64,000 nucleotides of DNA, taken from contig JAWUZG010000159.1 of NCBI GenBank assembly GCA_036785705.1, forward strand, positions 4,154,001-4,218,000, given 5' to 3'. A program made the position numbers and the translations under genes. The notes beneath the pieces were generated by a model. It had not been told where the DNA came from. It ran no database searches and saw only the letters and a list, made by a program, of their open reading frames with translations. This document shows positions 22,437 to 35,500 of the stretch, piece by piece (position 1 is the stretch's first letter; every line of letters starts with the position of its first letter). Source of the DNA: Acanthornis magna (lineage: Eukaryota > Chordata > Aves > Passeriformes > Acanthizidae).

Positions 22437-25400
22437 CACACCGAGGGGACAATAGAACCCTTGGTGGTGGAGATGAGGATCGGATGTGAGCTGTGTGACC
22501 ACGGAGAGGGAACCGAGGAGAGGGAGGTGTGAGCGCTGAGGGACAGTACAACACACAATAAAATTGTCAAGCAGCCATCAAGTATGTGAAAGCATGGGAA
22601 TAACAAATTAAATGGACAGGAGGTGAGAAAACAGAATCTCAAGAGGCTTTTGCCTTCCTAGCTTAGGGCTGATATCTGAATTCCTTATCTGGGAAATATT
22701 CCCGCTGGCTTAACCCATTTAATTCTCTGACAAGTAAATATTTCACTGAACTCAAGTAAATAGTTGTGGCCCAGATGCCAAGGATAAAAAGTGGTTTTAT
22801 TAGAAAGTGTGATAAACAAGAAGAAATTAAATTAATTCAGTGTGCAGACCTCACTCTAGGTTTCTTGTATATGATCTGATGATTCTTGCTTTCCAAGTAG
22901 GAGGCAGATGCATGACCGGTGGTTTAGGGTCATTATTACTAATCTGAGTTTGTGTCAAATGTAGCAACAAAGGACAAAACAGTAAATAATGATGATTCTA
23001 GTTTGCTAGATAATTGAAAATTGTGTGTTGGTGACAGCAGCTCAAAAATAAGATGAATGAGAAATGCCTTCAGATTTAATCTGCATTTGGGATCTCCTAA
23101 GGATGTGTGGGGAAGAGAGGACAAGATGAAACTGAACTGTGAAGTGAAATGTGAATCAGAGCTCTGGAGAAGTTAACAACCAGGAAAACACAAACATTAC
23201 CAGATCTTGATGGAAACCAACACAGCAAACAAAGGATGCTCCTGAGAAGGAAGACCAGAACCACAGAAAAAAAAATAACTAATGGTAAAAGCCAGAGTTT
23301 GGTACATTGATGTAATTTTTTTAAGCAGCAGCAAGTGGAACTACATGAATGGTTGGGCACAGCTCAACATTCTGGATTGCTTAGGATCTGGCTCCAGTAC
23401 AAACCTAAAGACAAAACGATGAGTCACAGAGGAGAAAGTGTCTCGAAGAATGAATTCCTAAGAAAGGGTTGCTCTGAACAGGAATGGGCTATGTGTTAAC
23501 CCAAGCTGATTCCATCCCCGCAGGTGCTCCCTGTGGGCTGGAATGGTGGCAGTGACACAATCCTCTCCCTGGTTAAACAGCTCTTTTGAAATCACATTCC
23601 CAGTCCTGCCAGACAGGCTGCAATGCCAAGGAATTTGAACCTTCTCCCTTTTACACTGCCCACTCATCCGGACATTGTGGATCCAAGGGATTCTTCTTCC
23701 GAGCTGGTCATGTGGATGGCCATGAGGAAAACACAACTTCACAGGCCCTGTAAAGCCCTTCCTGCTCACTTAATTACACTGACCAAGGGAGGCCAACCTT
23801 GGTGTGGTGTGCCCTCCAATTAGGAGGCACACTGTGGTCTCCTCACTGAACTGTGCAGCATTAGTGGCAGCGTGCCAGCAATGGCTATATTAAAATCAAT
23901 TTGGAACTCCCAATTCTATGTCTCGTTCACCTTAGGTGAGGCGACACATCTTATGCTAATGTAACTCTTCATAAAATATTGTAAAACAAAACTGACCTAT
24001 GCAAAACAATTAACGGTGCTTTTTAATTTTTGTCATCTTTTGTATTCTTGCAAAAACAAAGGAAAAAGGGAAAACAAGACCAAAAGGCTTAATAGGTCTC
24101 TATCTTTGCAGTGGACTGCTGTTTAAAGAAGGGGTATTAAAAAAAAAAAAAGGAAAAGCAGAATTAGGTTTGTTTTCAGAGTCACCAAGGAGAATAAAAT
24201 GCAAGAGCTCCCTGACACAGCAGGCAGGCAGCTCCCAGGCTGCTCTGTGAGGCAATGCTTGATATTCATGGAAACAATGAAATCTCACCAGATTTAGTAC
24301 AAAAAAGAGATGAATAGCCAGTCTGTGATTTTACAAGCAGAAGGAAGGCCATGGATTCCCAGTTTCCCCAAAGCCTTCACAAACTTAGCGATTTTGGGAC
24401 TCTCCTCATTAGAGCACGTGCTCAAGCAAGATTGTGCCATCGCCTCAGGAGCGGAGAGTTTTCTGAAGGGTCAGCACCTGCTGTACCCTGGAACAGCAAT
24501 GGGAGGAGAATTTTATCAACCACTGACACAAACCAAAGGGTTTCCTCTCCATGCACCCTCCTCAGCAGCTGAGGAGGAGATGCCTTTTTGGAAAAGTCCT
24601 GTGCCTGTGATTTGCCGTGCCCCTGGGGTGCTCACTCTCTCACATTCGGTGAGGTACCAGGGAAAAGGAGCAGGATCTGACCTGGGTTCCACCATCTGAC
24701 CTGGGAAACCCTACAGTGCTTTCATTTTTACTCATCACACAGGAGAAAACTCCAAATTAATATCAACATAATTAATATTTTTTTAAAAGACTGCTGAAGG
24801 AAAATGAGAGCTTTTCAGACTTGTATCTTGTGCTGTTGTTATTGTTTACTGCAGCAAATCTCATCCCCATTGCCTTTCTTTCCTCTCCTGATAGACACGG
24901 CCCCATAGACATTGAAATGTTCACAGGAATATAACTTATTCCAGTCCAAATCTCAAAATAAGTTACCCTGCTTCGAGCAGCAATATTAATAAATGAACAC
25001 TCTTTCACCTAGCAAAAACGTGAGGTCCAGATCAGTCTTTCTAATATTACTGGCAGTATATTCTTTCCTTCTTCATCAGAAAAAAATATGTTTTCCTCTG
25101 CAGAGATTGGTAAAGCATAAACAGAAGTGATGTTCTGAGCTCTCTCAGCCCTTTTTGGAACCCAGCTTGTTGGTATTCCTCACAAATATTTTTTCCTCAC
25201 AAATACATCCAAGAGTTTTAGCACTGCAGCAGATACTCTAAATTGTGTGTGTGTGCATGGTAAGCGCTGAGGCAGAACTCCTCCGAGAAAGCCCCAGTTA
25301 CCTGCTTAATATGAAGTAATTTTCTGGAGCTGTCAGCATTTTTGGTCAAAAACCACCTGGAAGACAAAACGCTTTGCAAGAGACAGCTTTGACAACCTAT

Positions 25401-26709
25401 GGATTTTAATAGTGGAACTGAAAAGATAAGAAAAGAAAACTTGGAGAGAGGAGAGAGAGGAAGAGATGTGCTCTTGTAAGAGATTAATGACAGAATATCC
25501 CATACTCCAAGTAATGCAGTATATTTCAAATTTGGAAAAGTAGTGAGAAATTTGCAGTGTTTGCCTTCTTGCAACTCCTGTCAAATTAAAGATGTATACA
25601 AAATTTATCTAAATATCTGAATCATTGATTTAGCTACAAATGAGGATAATAATATGATGTTCTACTAATAATATTGCATGTCTATGTGAAATAAAGGCTA
25701 GAAATAAAAGAAAGGGAATTATTTAGGAACACTGTATGCATGAATAATATGGATTGACTGCAGGCCAAGAATAATAAAAACCAAAGTCTCCCACATGTGC
25801 ATAAACGGAAAGGAAGAGAAAGTGTAGTCACAGGGGTTAAAATTTTATTAACTACCATTGGTAGTCAGCACCTGACTACTGCTCAGCTGACAGAGGCTGA
25901 TTTTTGATGTTGGGAGAGTTCTGTACATGAAGTAACTGCTGCTTTTGCCAGTGTCTAGAAATGCCTGAACTCCAAAGATTAATTTTTCAAGTTCATGCAT
26001 TCATCTAACGAGATTATCTGCGTTTATCCTATTAACTCTGACCAGCAGATCCTGTGGTCTCACATCCCCTAATCCATTCCCAGCTGCACACAGGCTTTCA
26101 AGTCAGCCTGGAACCGTGTCCAGGACACACAAACAGGTGCTAAAAATACTGGTACATCCAAGGCTGGATAACCCCCAGCTACAAAGTGGTTTTGATCTCT
26201 TTGAGAAATACTATGGGAGATATTCCTGCACCATATTTCTGTGTGAGCTACAGGAAGACTTTTGTTTTAATAAAGCTCGTTTTAAGTGATTCTGACTGTG
26301 CTAATCCATCAACAGGAAATGGCAGAATCATGGAGCAGGTTTGATTTTTGCCCAGAAGCAGCACAGGATTCAGATGGGACACTTTTAACATTTTAACAAC
26401 AAATGCAAATGACATCTGGAGTATGTTACGGGCTGAATGTGGTAACCTGGACTTCACCTACGCAGATATTTTCACCAGAACAATCATTTGCACAGCTGAT
26501 CCTTAAGTACTTTATGAGAGATAAATCTAATAACCTTTCTGGGAAAACCTCAGCAGGATGCAGACACCATAATAATCCATATGCAAGCTACCACATTGTA
26601 TTGTGTGCTGTTAGACAACTCAATTATTTTCTTCCAGATCTAACATAAGCTTCTGTTTAGTAAACATGATGAGAGTCAAACTTTTACATATATATATATA
26701 AAGTGCTTA

Positions 26710-26746
26710 ATTTGCATGCAAAATTGCCGTAAGTATGTATGCAAAT
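26710..26746. promoter_or_regulatory. Pair of perfect octamer sites in opposite orientation
   Basis: ATTTGCAT lies at 26710-26717 and ATGCAAAT at 26739-26746. These are exact POU-factor octamers on opposite strands within 37 bp. Another octamer is at 26403-26410. The surrounding sequence is AT-rich and non-coding. Enhancer function is inferred, not shown. Confidence 0.3.
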
Positions 26747-29700
26747 AGGAAAACTCATGCACAGATGACTAATTAAGTGCATTTATGTGAGAAATTACCC
26801 AATGCACGCATGGAATCTCAGTAATTGTACACACAACTCTGTGTGCCATTGCCTTTGCAATTTGGACACGTAACTGATTGAAAAAATTGTTTCTCAGCGC
26901 TGTGTTGGAATAACTGATGTGGAGCATGGGGCCAGAAGGAGGACAGCTGAGGGGACTTCTGGAAAGAACTGCAAAAACTTGTGAGAACTTTACAGTAAGA
27001 ACAGAATTTGCCATCTCTACCATTATTGTTTTCGTATTAACTTACATCCATCCTGTGCTGATCTGTGGCTTGAAGAGAGTCGTATCTGTAAAAAAAAAAA
27101 AAAATCAGAAAAATATAATCAGTTTGATGGCACAAGAGGGGGTGCCATTAAAATTAAACCTGAAGTCTGTAGCCTGCTGTTGCCTGTCCAGGATGTGTTT
27201 TGAAAACAAACAGCAAATTTTACTTTGTGTCCTTGATCAAGCACCCTTTAGTCTCATCCAAGCAGGCTTTGTAGTGTGACAGCACAATATCCCTTTGGAA
27301 GGTTCAGGGAGTTTTGGTGAGGAAAGGGGCATCTATCTGTCGGTTTTAATTTTCCAGCCATTGACGTTATTACAAATTCTGTTATCTCTAAACACTGATT
27401 AGTTCTCTTTATATGCCCAAAGTTAGAAAGTTCACGCTAACATTGTTAAAATTCAATACAGAGCACAAGTTCCTTCAATATGATGTGATAAACATCCCTG
27501 ACTTCAATGTCCTGCAGAGAAAAATACCTGTCCAAATTGCTTTGATATGCTCTGGCTCCTGAGAGCTGCGAACATCCTCAGCCTGCTCTGTGATGTTTTT
27601 CTATTTTCTGCTCATTGTGTGGATGCTGAGCAGAACAGGTAGGGGGGCACCTGTTTATTTACCCACAACTCGAGGTCAATCAGCCACCGGCACAGGAAAA
27701 ATATCTTTGTGGGCACAGGGAAATGTGAGGAACAGGCCCAGGGAAGGGGAGAGGAGAGGCTGGGCAGGGATGTGCTGCAGGGAAAAAAAAAACCCAGGAA
27801 AAACCTGCAGGAAAACCCAGGAAAAGGATGCGCTGTTCCAGGCTGGTTCGACTCACAGCGAAGTTCCTGAGCTGTGATTTCAGGAGGGAGGATTTGAAGT
27901 CGACTTCTGCCACTGAGTGGTGCTCTAAACAGTACAGAGTCTTTCTGGAGCCACAATTCGCAGGGAGGAAGGGAGCGCAGCTCTGCCAAGCTGATTAGAA
28001 TGATGTAGACACTTAACAAGTGTCCATTACGCTGATTTAATCCCTCTGTGCCACTGGATAAATCAGGGGGAAGAACAGGCCAATCCAAAAGATTAAAGAA
28101 ATCCAAAGATTGAGCCCTGGTATACAGTATCTGAAGCGGAGGATTACAGAAAACAATTCTCATTTTTTAAAAGCTTTGTCTGGCTTCTTTCTGTGCCTTT
28201 TTAATTATTAGTATTGTTTTCTTCAAGTTTGTGGTTGTTAGAACTTTAAGCACTTACCAAATAAAACTGAAGAAAAAAACTGAATACTTGTAATTATTCT
28301 AGAACTTACTTTTAAAACAGATGTGCTACTTGTTTATCAATTGAAAAAAAAAAAAAAAAAAAGTAGAACAAATTCTTTCTGGAATACATATCTACATGTA
28401 GATTTCATCCTTCCCACCCTCCAAAAAAGATGCAATTTAAAAACAGGGTGGGAGTTTGGAAGGAGAATGCAAGCTTGCAACTTCTGCTCTCCTCAGTCCC
28501 AGGAGAGGTGGAAATACAGCAGGCAGAGGAGCTCTTTGGGCATTTTGACACCCACAAAAATTTGTTACCCACAAAATTGGGTTCGTTAGCTGGTGTGCAA
28601 CAAGCCAATAATTACCCACCCAAGAAAGACATTGATTATTTATTGGAGAGTTGTCCAAGCCTGGATGCTCTGTGTATTCCACAACTCGAGCACCATCACT
28701 GGGTTTCCATGCTGTTATTTATGCACAGAAATTGGGATTTAGTGACTTTCCAAGCACAGCCCCTCTGCTGTGGTTGGTTGGTATTTTCCATGCAGGTTCC
28801 ATACCCCAGCTGACACCTCCACACGCTCAGGGGAAGGGTCTGCACCTGGGCAGGGTCTGCAGGTGTGATTTTTAGCATTGTAATGAATATATTCAGCTCG
28901 AGGATCCATGGACCTTAAATGTGTCGCTCAATTAGCAATGTACACACAGCCATACATCAACATCTTGATTTTAACACATCCTCAAGGCTTGTTAGTTCCT
29001 GGATATCCTAAGAGCTGCAGCTGCTCTGGTTCCACTCTTTGGATTTCCTTCCTTGCCGATTAGCCCTGGAAGTGCACAGAGATCTGACATCAAGGAACGT
29101 CCTGGCTTGAGACAACCATGACATATTCCACATTTTGCAATTCCACAATATATTCCACAATTTTCAACTTCAAGCCCTTGCCCCAAGCAATTCCACGCCC
29201 GTGGTGCCTCTCGGTTGTGGCTGCAGTGGAGAATCCTGGGGAAGGATCAGTGGGCAAAGCTGACCTGTGCTTTTTCTGTCCCAGGAATGAAGAGGATCGA
29301 GCTCAGGAGTCAGGAAGCTTTTGTCCTGTTTTACAGCAGGAGGAGGAATTTATTTAACCCCAGCCCATGGGACATCTCGCTCCTTTTCTGTGCCACGGGT
29401 CTGCCCTAGGAAACAAAGGAAGGATGGGAGAAAGGATGGATCCATGAACACTCAGATTGCTGGATTCCGCAAGGTCTGTTGGTGATTTCTGAGGGGCCAA
29501 GCTCAGAAATGTGCTCTGTATTTCCACACCCACACAGGTGCTGTGTCTGCAGCCAGCCCCAGCCCCAACCTGGCTCTCAGCACTTTTTAGCAGATCTGAG
29601 CATCCTAAAACATTGCCTTGCACTGAAACCCAACAAATGTCTGCCTATGTGAGCTGCTCTGCTGAGCAAAACCCTTTAAAAAAGGAGGTGGAACTTGTGG

Positions 29701-31816
29701 GGAGAGGATTAGTGCCTTTTGTGAACTGTATTTGTGTGCAGGGTGCTGGTTTATTCACAACATTCCCAGAGAAGTGCTTTAAATCAAGAATCAAAAGCCA
29801 AAAGGGTATCAAAGCTGTACAGGAACTGATTACTACCATAAATTTTGCTGAAACAAGCTGATGCTTTGCTGATTCTTTGGTCTTTTTCTGGTAAAAATAT
29901 GTCAGTGTTAACTCACAGCATTGACTTCTCTGTATTTTTCATTTTTGTTCCATGAGATTATTTTTAGCTGCTGTACATTAGCTCTGCTTCAGAAAAATAT
30001 TGTGGTAAAGGTTGGAGGTTCTTCCTGAAAAAAACAAATGATTTATTGACAGAAATGCAACAATGCCTGTATATCCATAAAATTAATGTCATGTGTCCCC
30101 TTTTCCCTCTTTTTGAATGGAGTTGAGACAGATGTTAGAGACAGATGTGAATTTCTCAGGAGAGAAAAAATATCACAGGTAAATCAGCTTTATAGCAGAA
30201 AATCTGATAGAAATGAGTATAACAGCTGTAAAATAAGTAAACTCTTAACAGAAGAAGGAACCATTTTCAATCTTAGGGGAAGTGGCCAAGGTACCCAAAG
30301 CAACTTCCTATGAGTTATTTATATTATAGAATAATTTCTGAGCTCCAAACAATAGTGAGGAACAGTGGCTCTCCAAAATGTCCTCTAGAGAGAGCAGCAG
30401 AAATGCAAAATTCAAATGCCATGACTGGGGTCAGGTGCAAATCCAGAAACAGTGTGGTTCTTCTGACATTTACATTTTGTAGGCATGCATTTACATATTT
30501 AGAAATAAATTTATAGTGGTCTGCATTTCTCTGGGAAGTTTTTGAGTTTAGCAGTAGCTTCACCGCCAGAAGTCCTGGCCCCTCTGCAGTCATCCTCAGG
30601 TTTTCCAAGATTTAATCAGTGTATATAATCTTGAATGTCTTCCTTTTGGTGCGAGAGTTTGACAATTCCTTACAATATTTCCAAGTGCTGGGATCCATTT
30701 TCCCAAGGCCAGCTCTGTGTGGTGGCTTCAGTCTGGCTGGCTTTTCTCTCTGCCTTTCCTTCTTTTACTTTAACAGACGTTTTCTTCAGAATAAATCCAA
30801 CTTTAAGCAAACTTTCTGAACTGCTGAAACTGTTGTATCTCCAAGAAAATACCACAAATTTGGTAGCAGTGACCTCAGCTCTTCAGCTGCATTTCAAATT
30901 GTCAGCTGATTCTGATACCAATTTTCTTTATATTCTGTTGCCTGAAAATTTGGCCTCAGATCTTGCTGTGTACAAGTGACTCTGGTTTCCGATATCACCA
31001 TTTCCAAACATGTGAGATTCAAAGAGTGAAAATGTTTGATTTTCAACTCTTTCGTGCTGTTCATGCACAGTCTGGGTCACTGTGCATTCCACAATTCCAA
31101 GAGAAAACATGGAGGTCTTCCAAAGTGAGGGTCCCACCTATCCAGCTGCCTCCTACTGGGAAATTAATCTGAATTTCTTCCCTCTTGTTCCTGGCTGGAG
31201 CAGGAAGGAGGTTCAATATGAATATCATCATTTAGGATACACCAGTCACACACATTGTGAACCCTGTCATGGACTGTATCTCCAGCAATTATTTGGAAAA
31301 AACAAATGCAACTACTTATATTGAAATAAAAATCAAGGAAAAATTCTGAAAATGTGGCTTTGTGTTACTTAGAGGCCAAGATTTCTCAATGTTAGTCGTA
31401 TTCACTAAAAACCTGTTTAAATATTAGACATAATTCCTGCAGTGGTAGAAATGGATAAAGAACTTCAAAACTCAAGTTTAAACTTGCAAGAAGCTTTTTG
31501 TTAGGAAAAATAGGGATAATATATTAGGAATATAAATGAAGCACTGTATGTGTATATCCTGTCCATCATTCTGCAAGCTACAGATTTTGATCAGAAATAT
31601 TGATTACAATTTGAAATAAAATGCAAAATGTCATTTATACCAAGTATCATAAACAACCCGATATCCTTGCATCTCTCAGAGTTTGTGAGGAATGGAGACA
31701 ATGGCATTCCCTCACAGAAACTACAGAGCAGTTAAAGAGGAGGATCAATATCCTAAGAGGAACTCCTACATGTACATATCCAGCTGAATTCCCAGCAATA
31801 CGAAAGGGAAATATTT

Positions 31817-32542
31817 GTGTTGAACTCCCTGCCTAGGGCTTTAAATTGCTGTATACTATCATGCATTACGGCCTGTATTAATTACCTAATTGAGACATTT
31901 ATATGGTCATCAGGCAAGTGGGGACCTGGAGAGAAATCCCTAATTAAGACTTTGGAGTTTGATAAGAGGCTGCTACTGCGCGGTGATAAAACACTATTTT
32001 TGTCTTATCTTCTGAATGTGTCAGGGCAGATTATGTTAAATGCTACCTACATGCATAATCAGATGACATATCTCTGGCAAGGCCCGCAGATAACAGTCTG
32101 CAAATGCACATTTATTATTTTACAGTTCAGACTGTTAAAAGGAGAACAAAACTTGGAGATCCAAAAGTGCAGCAAATCCACCTTGGCTGTGCGCGGGTGT
32201 CACGGAATGGATGTTTTCCTTGGGGTTTGGGGACAGGGCTTGGGGTGTGATGGCAGGCAGGGCAGCTGGAAGCCACCACCTAGAAAGAACTCTTACCCTT
32301 CTGCTGGCTCTGGATGGCTGAGCTCTCCAGGCACTCCCTTCCTGCTCCCTGACATGCTTTGGGCTGGGAGATGGATTACTGACTGGGAATTCAGTGATGC
32401 CAGAGGAATCCCTGTCCGAGTGCTCCATTTAACCTTCGTTCCCTTCCCAAAGAGAGGGATCTGCCATTCCTCCTTCAATGCTCCACACCTCATTTCATTC
32501 AGAGTACACTCCGCATTTCTTGGCATTATCAGTTTGTTGTGA
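31817..32542 (+). other. Unexplained 241-codon open frame
   Basis: An uninterrupted frame of 241 codons starts at an ATG and ends at a stop. It is the longest open frame in the window. The predicted product begins MLNSLPRALNCCILSC and ends SAFLGIISLL. It is rich in Cys, Leu and Ser and shows no domain, repeat or transposon motif I recognise. The left half (31840-32120) looks like regulatory DNA. The right half (32190-32460) is locally GC-rich, which favours absence of stops. I do not call it a gene; it could be a chance frame, part of a non-coding RNA, or a decayed coding insert. Confidence 0.3.
31870..32110. promoter_or_regulatory. Candidate enhancer: homeodomain and GATA motif cluster
   Basis: TAATTA occurs at 31879-31884 and 31941-31946, and TAATTG at 31887-31892. 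GATAAG is at 31961-31966, with further GATA cores near 31984, 32009 (reverse) and 32091. This density is higher than in neighbouring sequence by eye. No conservation data are available here. Confidence 0.3.
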
Positions 32543-35500
32543 ATGCTGAATATGTAATGCAAAAATACCAGCAGTGAAGATTTTTTTTTTCTTGACAAGT
32601 TTTCTGGGAAGATTCGGAGCTGCTCTATTTTTTGCACGCAGCCTCCCCATCCTTCTCATCCGCAGGGTTGACTCAAACAATAGCATTCCCTTCAAGGTCT
32701 CTTTCCTCATGAGGTGCTTTGAGATCTCCAGGAGGATGGTTAGCTCTACCACCAAAGCAAGAAAAAGCAAATTCAGACAGCAAAACATACATGATTTTTG
32801 GTTTTTTTTTCCCCCTTGGCATTACCCAATATTGTTGATACCAGTGGCAAATCTCCTGCCATATCTTCCAATGTTGGAGCCTCACTATTAGTGGGGAAGG
32901 AAATGTTTACAAGGGTTATATATAAGCATATATTCACATAAATAAATATATAACATTTATATGCATTATACGTCTATACATTTATGCACACACACTAAAT
33001 TTAAAACTGCAGTTATAGTTTGGGATTATTCAAAGCCTGCATTTTAAAACTTTCACGACCTTCTACCTGGATAATATCTTTTTTCATTTTCTGCTATTTA
33101 CAAGCGTGCATAATACAAACTGACAAGTGCTAGAGCTGCGGAAAAGAGGCGAGAAACAAGGACCAAAGGTCCTTGCTAAGTAGCAGGATGAAAGATGGCT
33201 TAGTGTAATTTTGCAGAAGGATTCAGTTTTACAGATTTCCAAACAAGAAATGTGGCTATTAATGGGGGTTTGCAAAGAGCAAACTCAATAACAGTCCCAG
33301 TCAATTAAAAGTACATAAAGTATTAATGTGTTGTGCCCTGGTTTGTGTGTTTGGGGCTGTAGAAACCAATGTTTAAATCCTGGGAGGAAAAGCCCAACCC
33401 TGTGCTCAAACTCCATATTTGGAGCTGCCATCCTTTACCAAATTCATTAATATGCAAAAGGTTTCTACACGTTTCCCCAAACATTGATTAGGTTCTGGGA
33501 GGAGATTGAGGAGAGCTGAGCTGAAGCAGCCCCTGTCTCCCAGAAGCTCAGAGAGATCTCAGCTCTGTCCCCTCGGCTCAGTGTCTCCTTGTCCCTGCTC
33601 AAGCAGGGGCTGCAGGGCTCCGAGGGCGTCAGGACAAATCCATCACATTCCCCAGGACTGGATGCTGCCATGGTGAGGATCACTGGAGCTCCTGCTGTGC
33701 TCCAGGCCCACAGCTCTGTCCCCTGCGAGCTGGGGAAAAATGGGACATTAATTGGAATCACAACAGAAGAAGAACTGTGGAATAGCTGCACACTCCCGTT
33801 GAGGTGCAAACCTTCGCAGAGTGATGGAAGGCAAGGAAAATACCAACAACTCACACATATCTGACTTCCAGCTTGGAAGGAAAAGAAGAAAAACAACCAC
33901 TTGTGAAAACTTTATAACCCCTCTGCTTCTTGTTTAACCTGAGCCCTGCATGGCTAAATAGGTGATGGAATGAACTCAACCCAACAGAGCCTCTGTGGGT
34001 TTGATTAATGGAGTGCCCCAAAGTAAAACAGTCATTCTGAAAAGCTGAAGAGAAATGCAAACTTTTAATAACATTTTCAAATTATTTAATCACACAATCA
34101 GGCCTGACCTTGTTCGATATGAAACTTCATTACAGCCTGGAATGTTAATATGGAGTTCCAAAAGCATCATAAATTACTGGTTTCTTCAATGATGCATGGG
34201 CCTGTCCTGCTGTGGCCAACTGCAATTTTAATATTTTCTTAAGAAATGAAGAAATGAAGAATTAGCAAATAATGGCATGATCCTGAAATTACTGTTCTGG
34301 GGATCACAGTTTATTAATTGGCTACAAAGGATAAAGACATTACTCACTTCAACAGAAAAATTATGTAGCCAGTCCTGTTTTTGGAGGGCGGAGGGAACCC
34401 TAAATGCTTATTTTTTAATAGATCCATTAATAATCAATTCAACTGACCTACCTTTCTGCAGCATGACAGGTCTGACAGTCAGTGAAGGAATTACAAGGTG
34501 TAACTGGCAATTTTACCATCAGAAACATTATTTTGTATCCAACTAGCACCTTGTAACAACTTTAAAATGGTATTCACTGTTTGAAAAGGGCAAAATAAAA
34601 CCACTTGCAATATTGACTGACAGAGATCCTTAGTTGGTGCTTATTATTTAACAACAGAACAAGAAAAGTGAGTGGACAATTTAAATGGCTTGAGAAATCA
34701 GGGAAACTGAGAGACAACTGTACTTTGAGCTCAAAAATGGATTTTTTTAAATGACCTGCAATAACTACACATTGTTTGGAATTAAGAAGATTATCGTTAG
34801 AATCTTGGTGGTCTTCAGGAATAGTCCAGTTCAGCCCCCCCGGTTTGATGGTTCTAGATTTCAATAGGACTGGATTGAAAAATAATGTTCTTTGCTTAAT
34901 CCCTTCTCAAGGCATCATCCAAACCTGCGGTGATTGTGCTGTGGCCCAGGAAACCTTTCCCTCCTGTCCTCGCTGAGCTCTGAGGGTCCAGGCTGTGCAT
35001 GGCATTCCAGAGATGAAGTGTTTGCTGTCAGCCCTGAAAAACAGCAGCACAGGCCTGGAAATAAAGCTGATCAAACATTCTGCAGCAATTAAAAAATAAA
35101 ATTGCATTTTGTCATATGATCTTCATAAAATGAGCAGTATGGAAATGTGGAGATGCAAGCAGCTCGAATGCTCAATTAATTCGAGTTCAATTATCATTAT
35201 GACCAGCACTGTGAACCTTTCCATCATCCCTTTCCCCCCACCCAAATCTCTGTAACCTCTTCTGTGTTCTTTTAGATCTGTACCAGTTTCATTCTAAAAG
35301 CATTTAATGTAAATAAAACACACACAAGACAGTTCAGTTTTTTCCTATGATACTCATCCAAGGCTTTACTTGCCAAGAGGCAGAAATACTGAGCAATATT
35401 TTGCAGAAATCTATAATTTGCTCTATAATAACCTCAGTCTGCTTTGTTGGTTTTTTTTTTTCAATTTCTTCTGGCCATGAGACAATGTCAGGAGTTTTCA

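Larger units (their letters stand above)
20351..31816. other. Intergenic sequence upstream of CDH4, no gene recognised
   Basis: This is AT-rich non-coding sequence. The longest open frame (21987-22556, minus, 189 codons) matches no family I know. Short poly-A and poly-T tracts (for example 21190-21222 and 28344-28362) and small TG or TA runs are present. I see no splice-bounded exon and no RNA gene. Individual sites are listed separately. Confidence 0.7.

Noticed and set aside
28547..29132. Possible second LTR: AATAAA on the minus strand near 28637 with CATTT at both candidate ends
   Set aside because: The ends lack a shared inverted terminus beyond TG/CA. A 5-bp match found by scanning hundreds of positions is expected by chance, and the interior looks like ordinary intergenic sequence.
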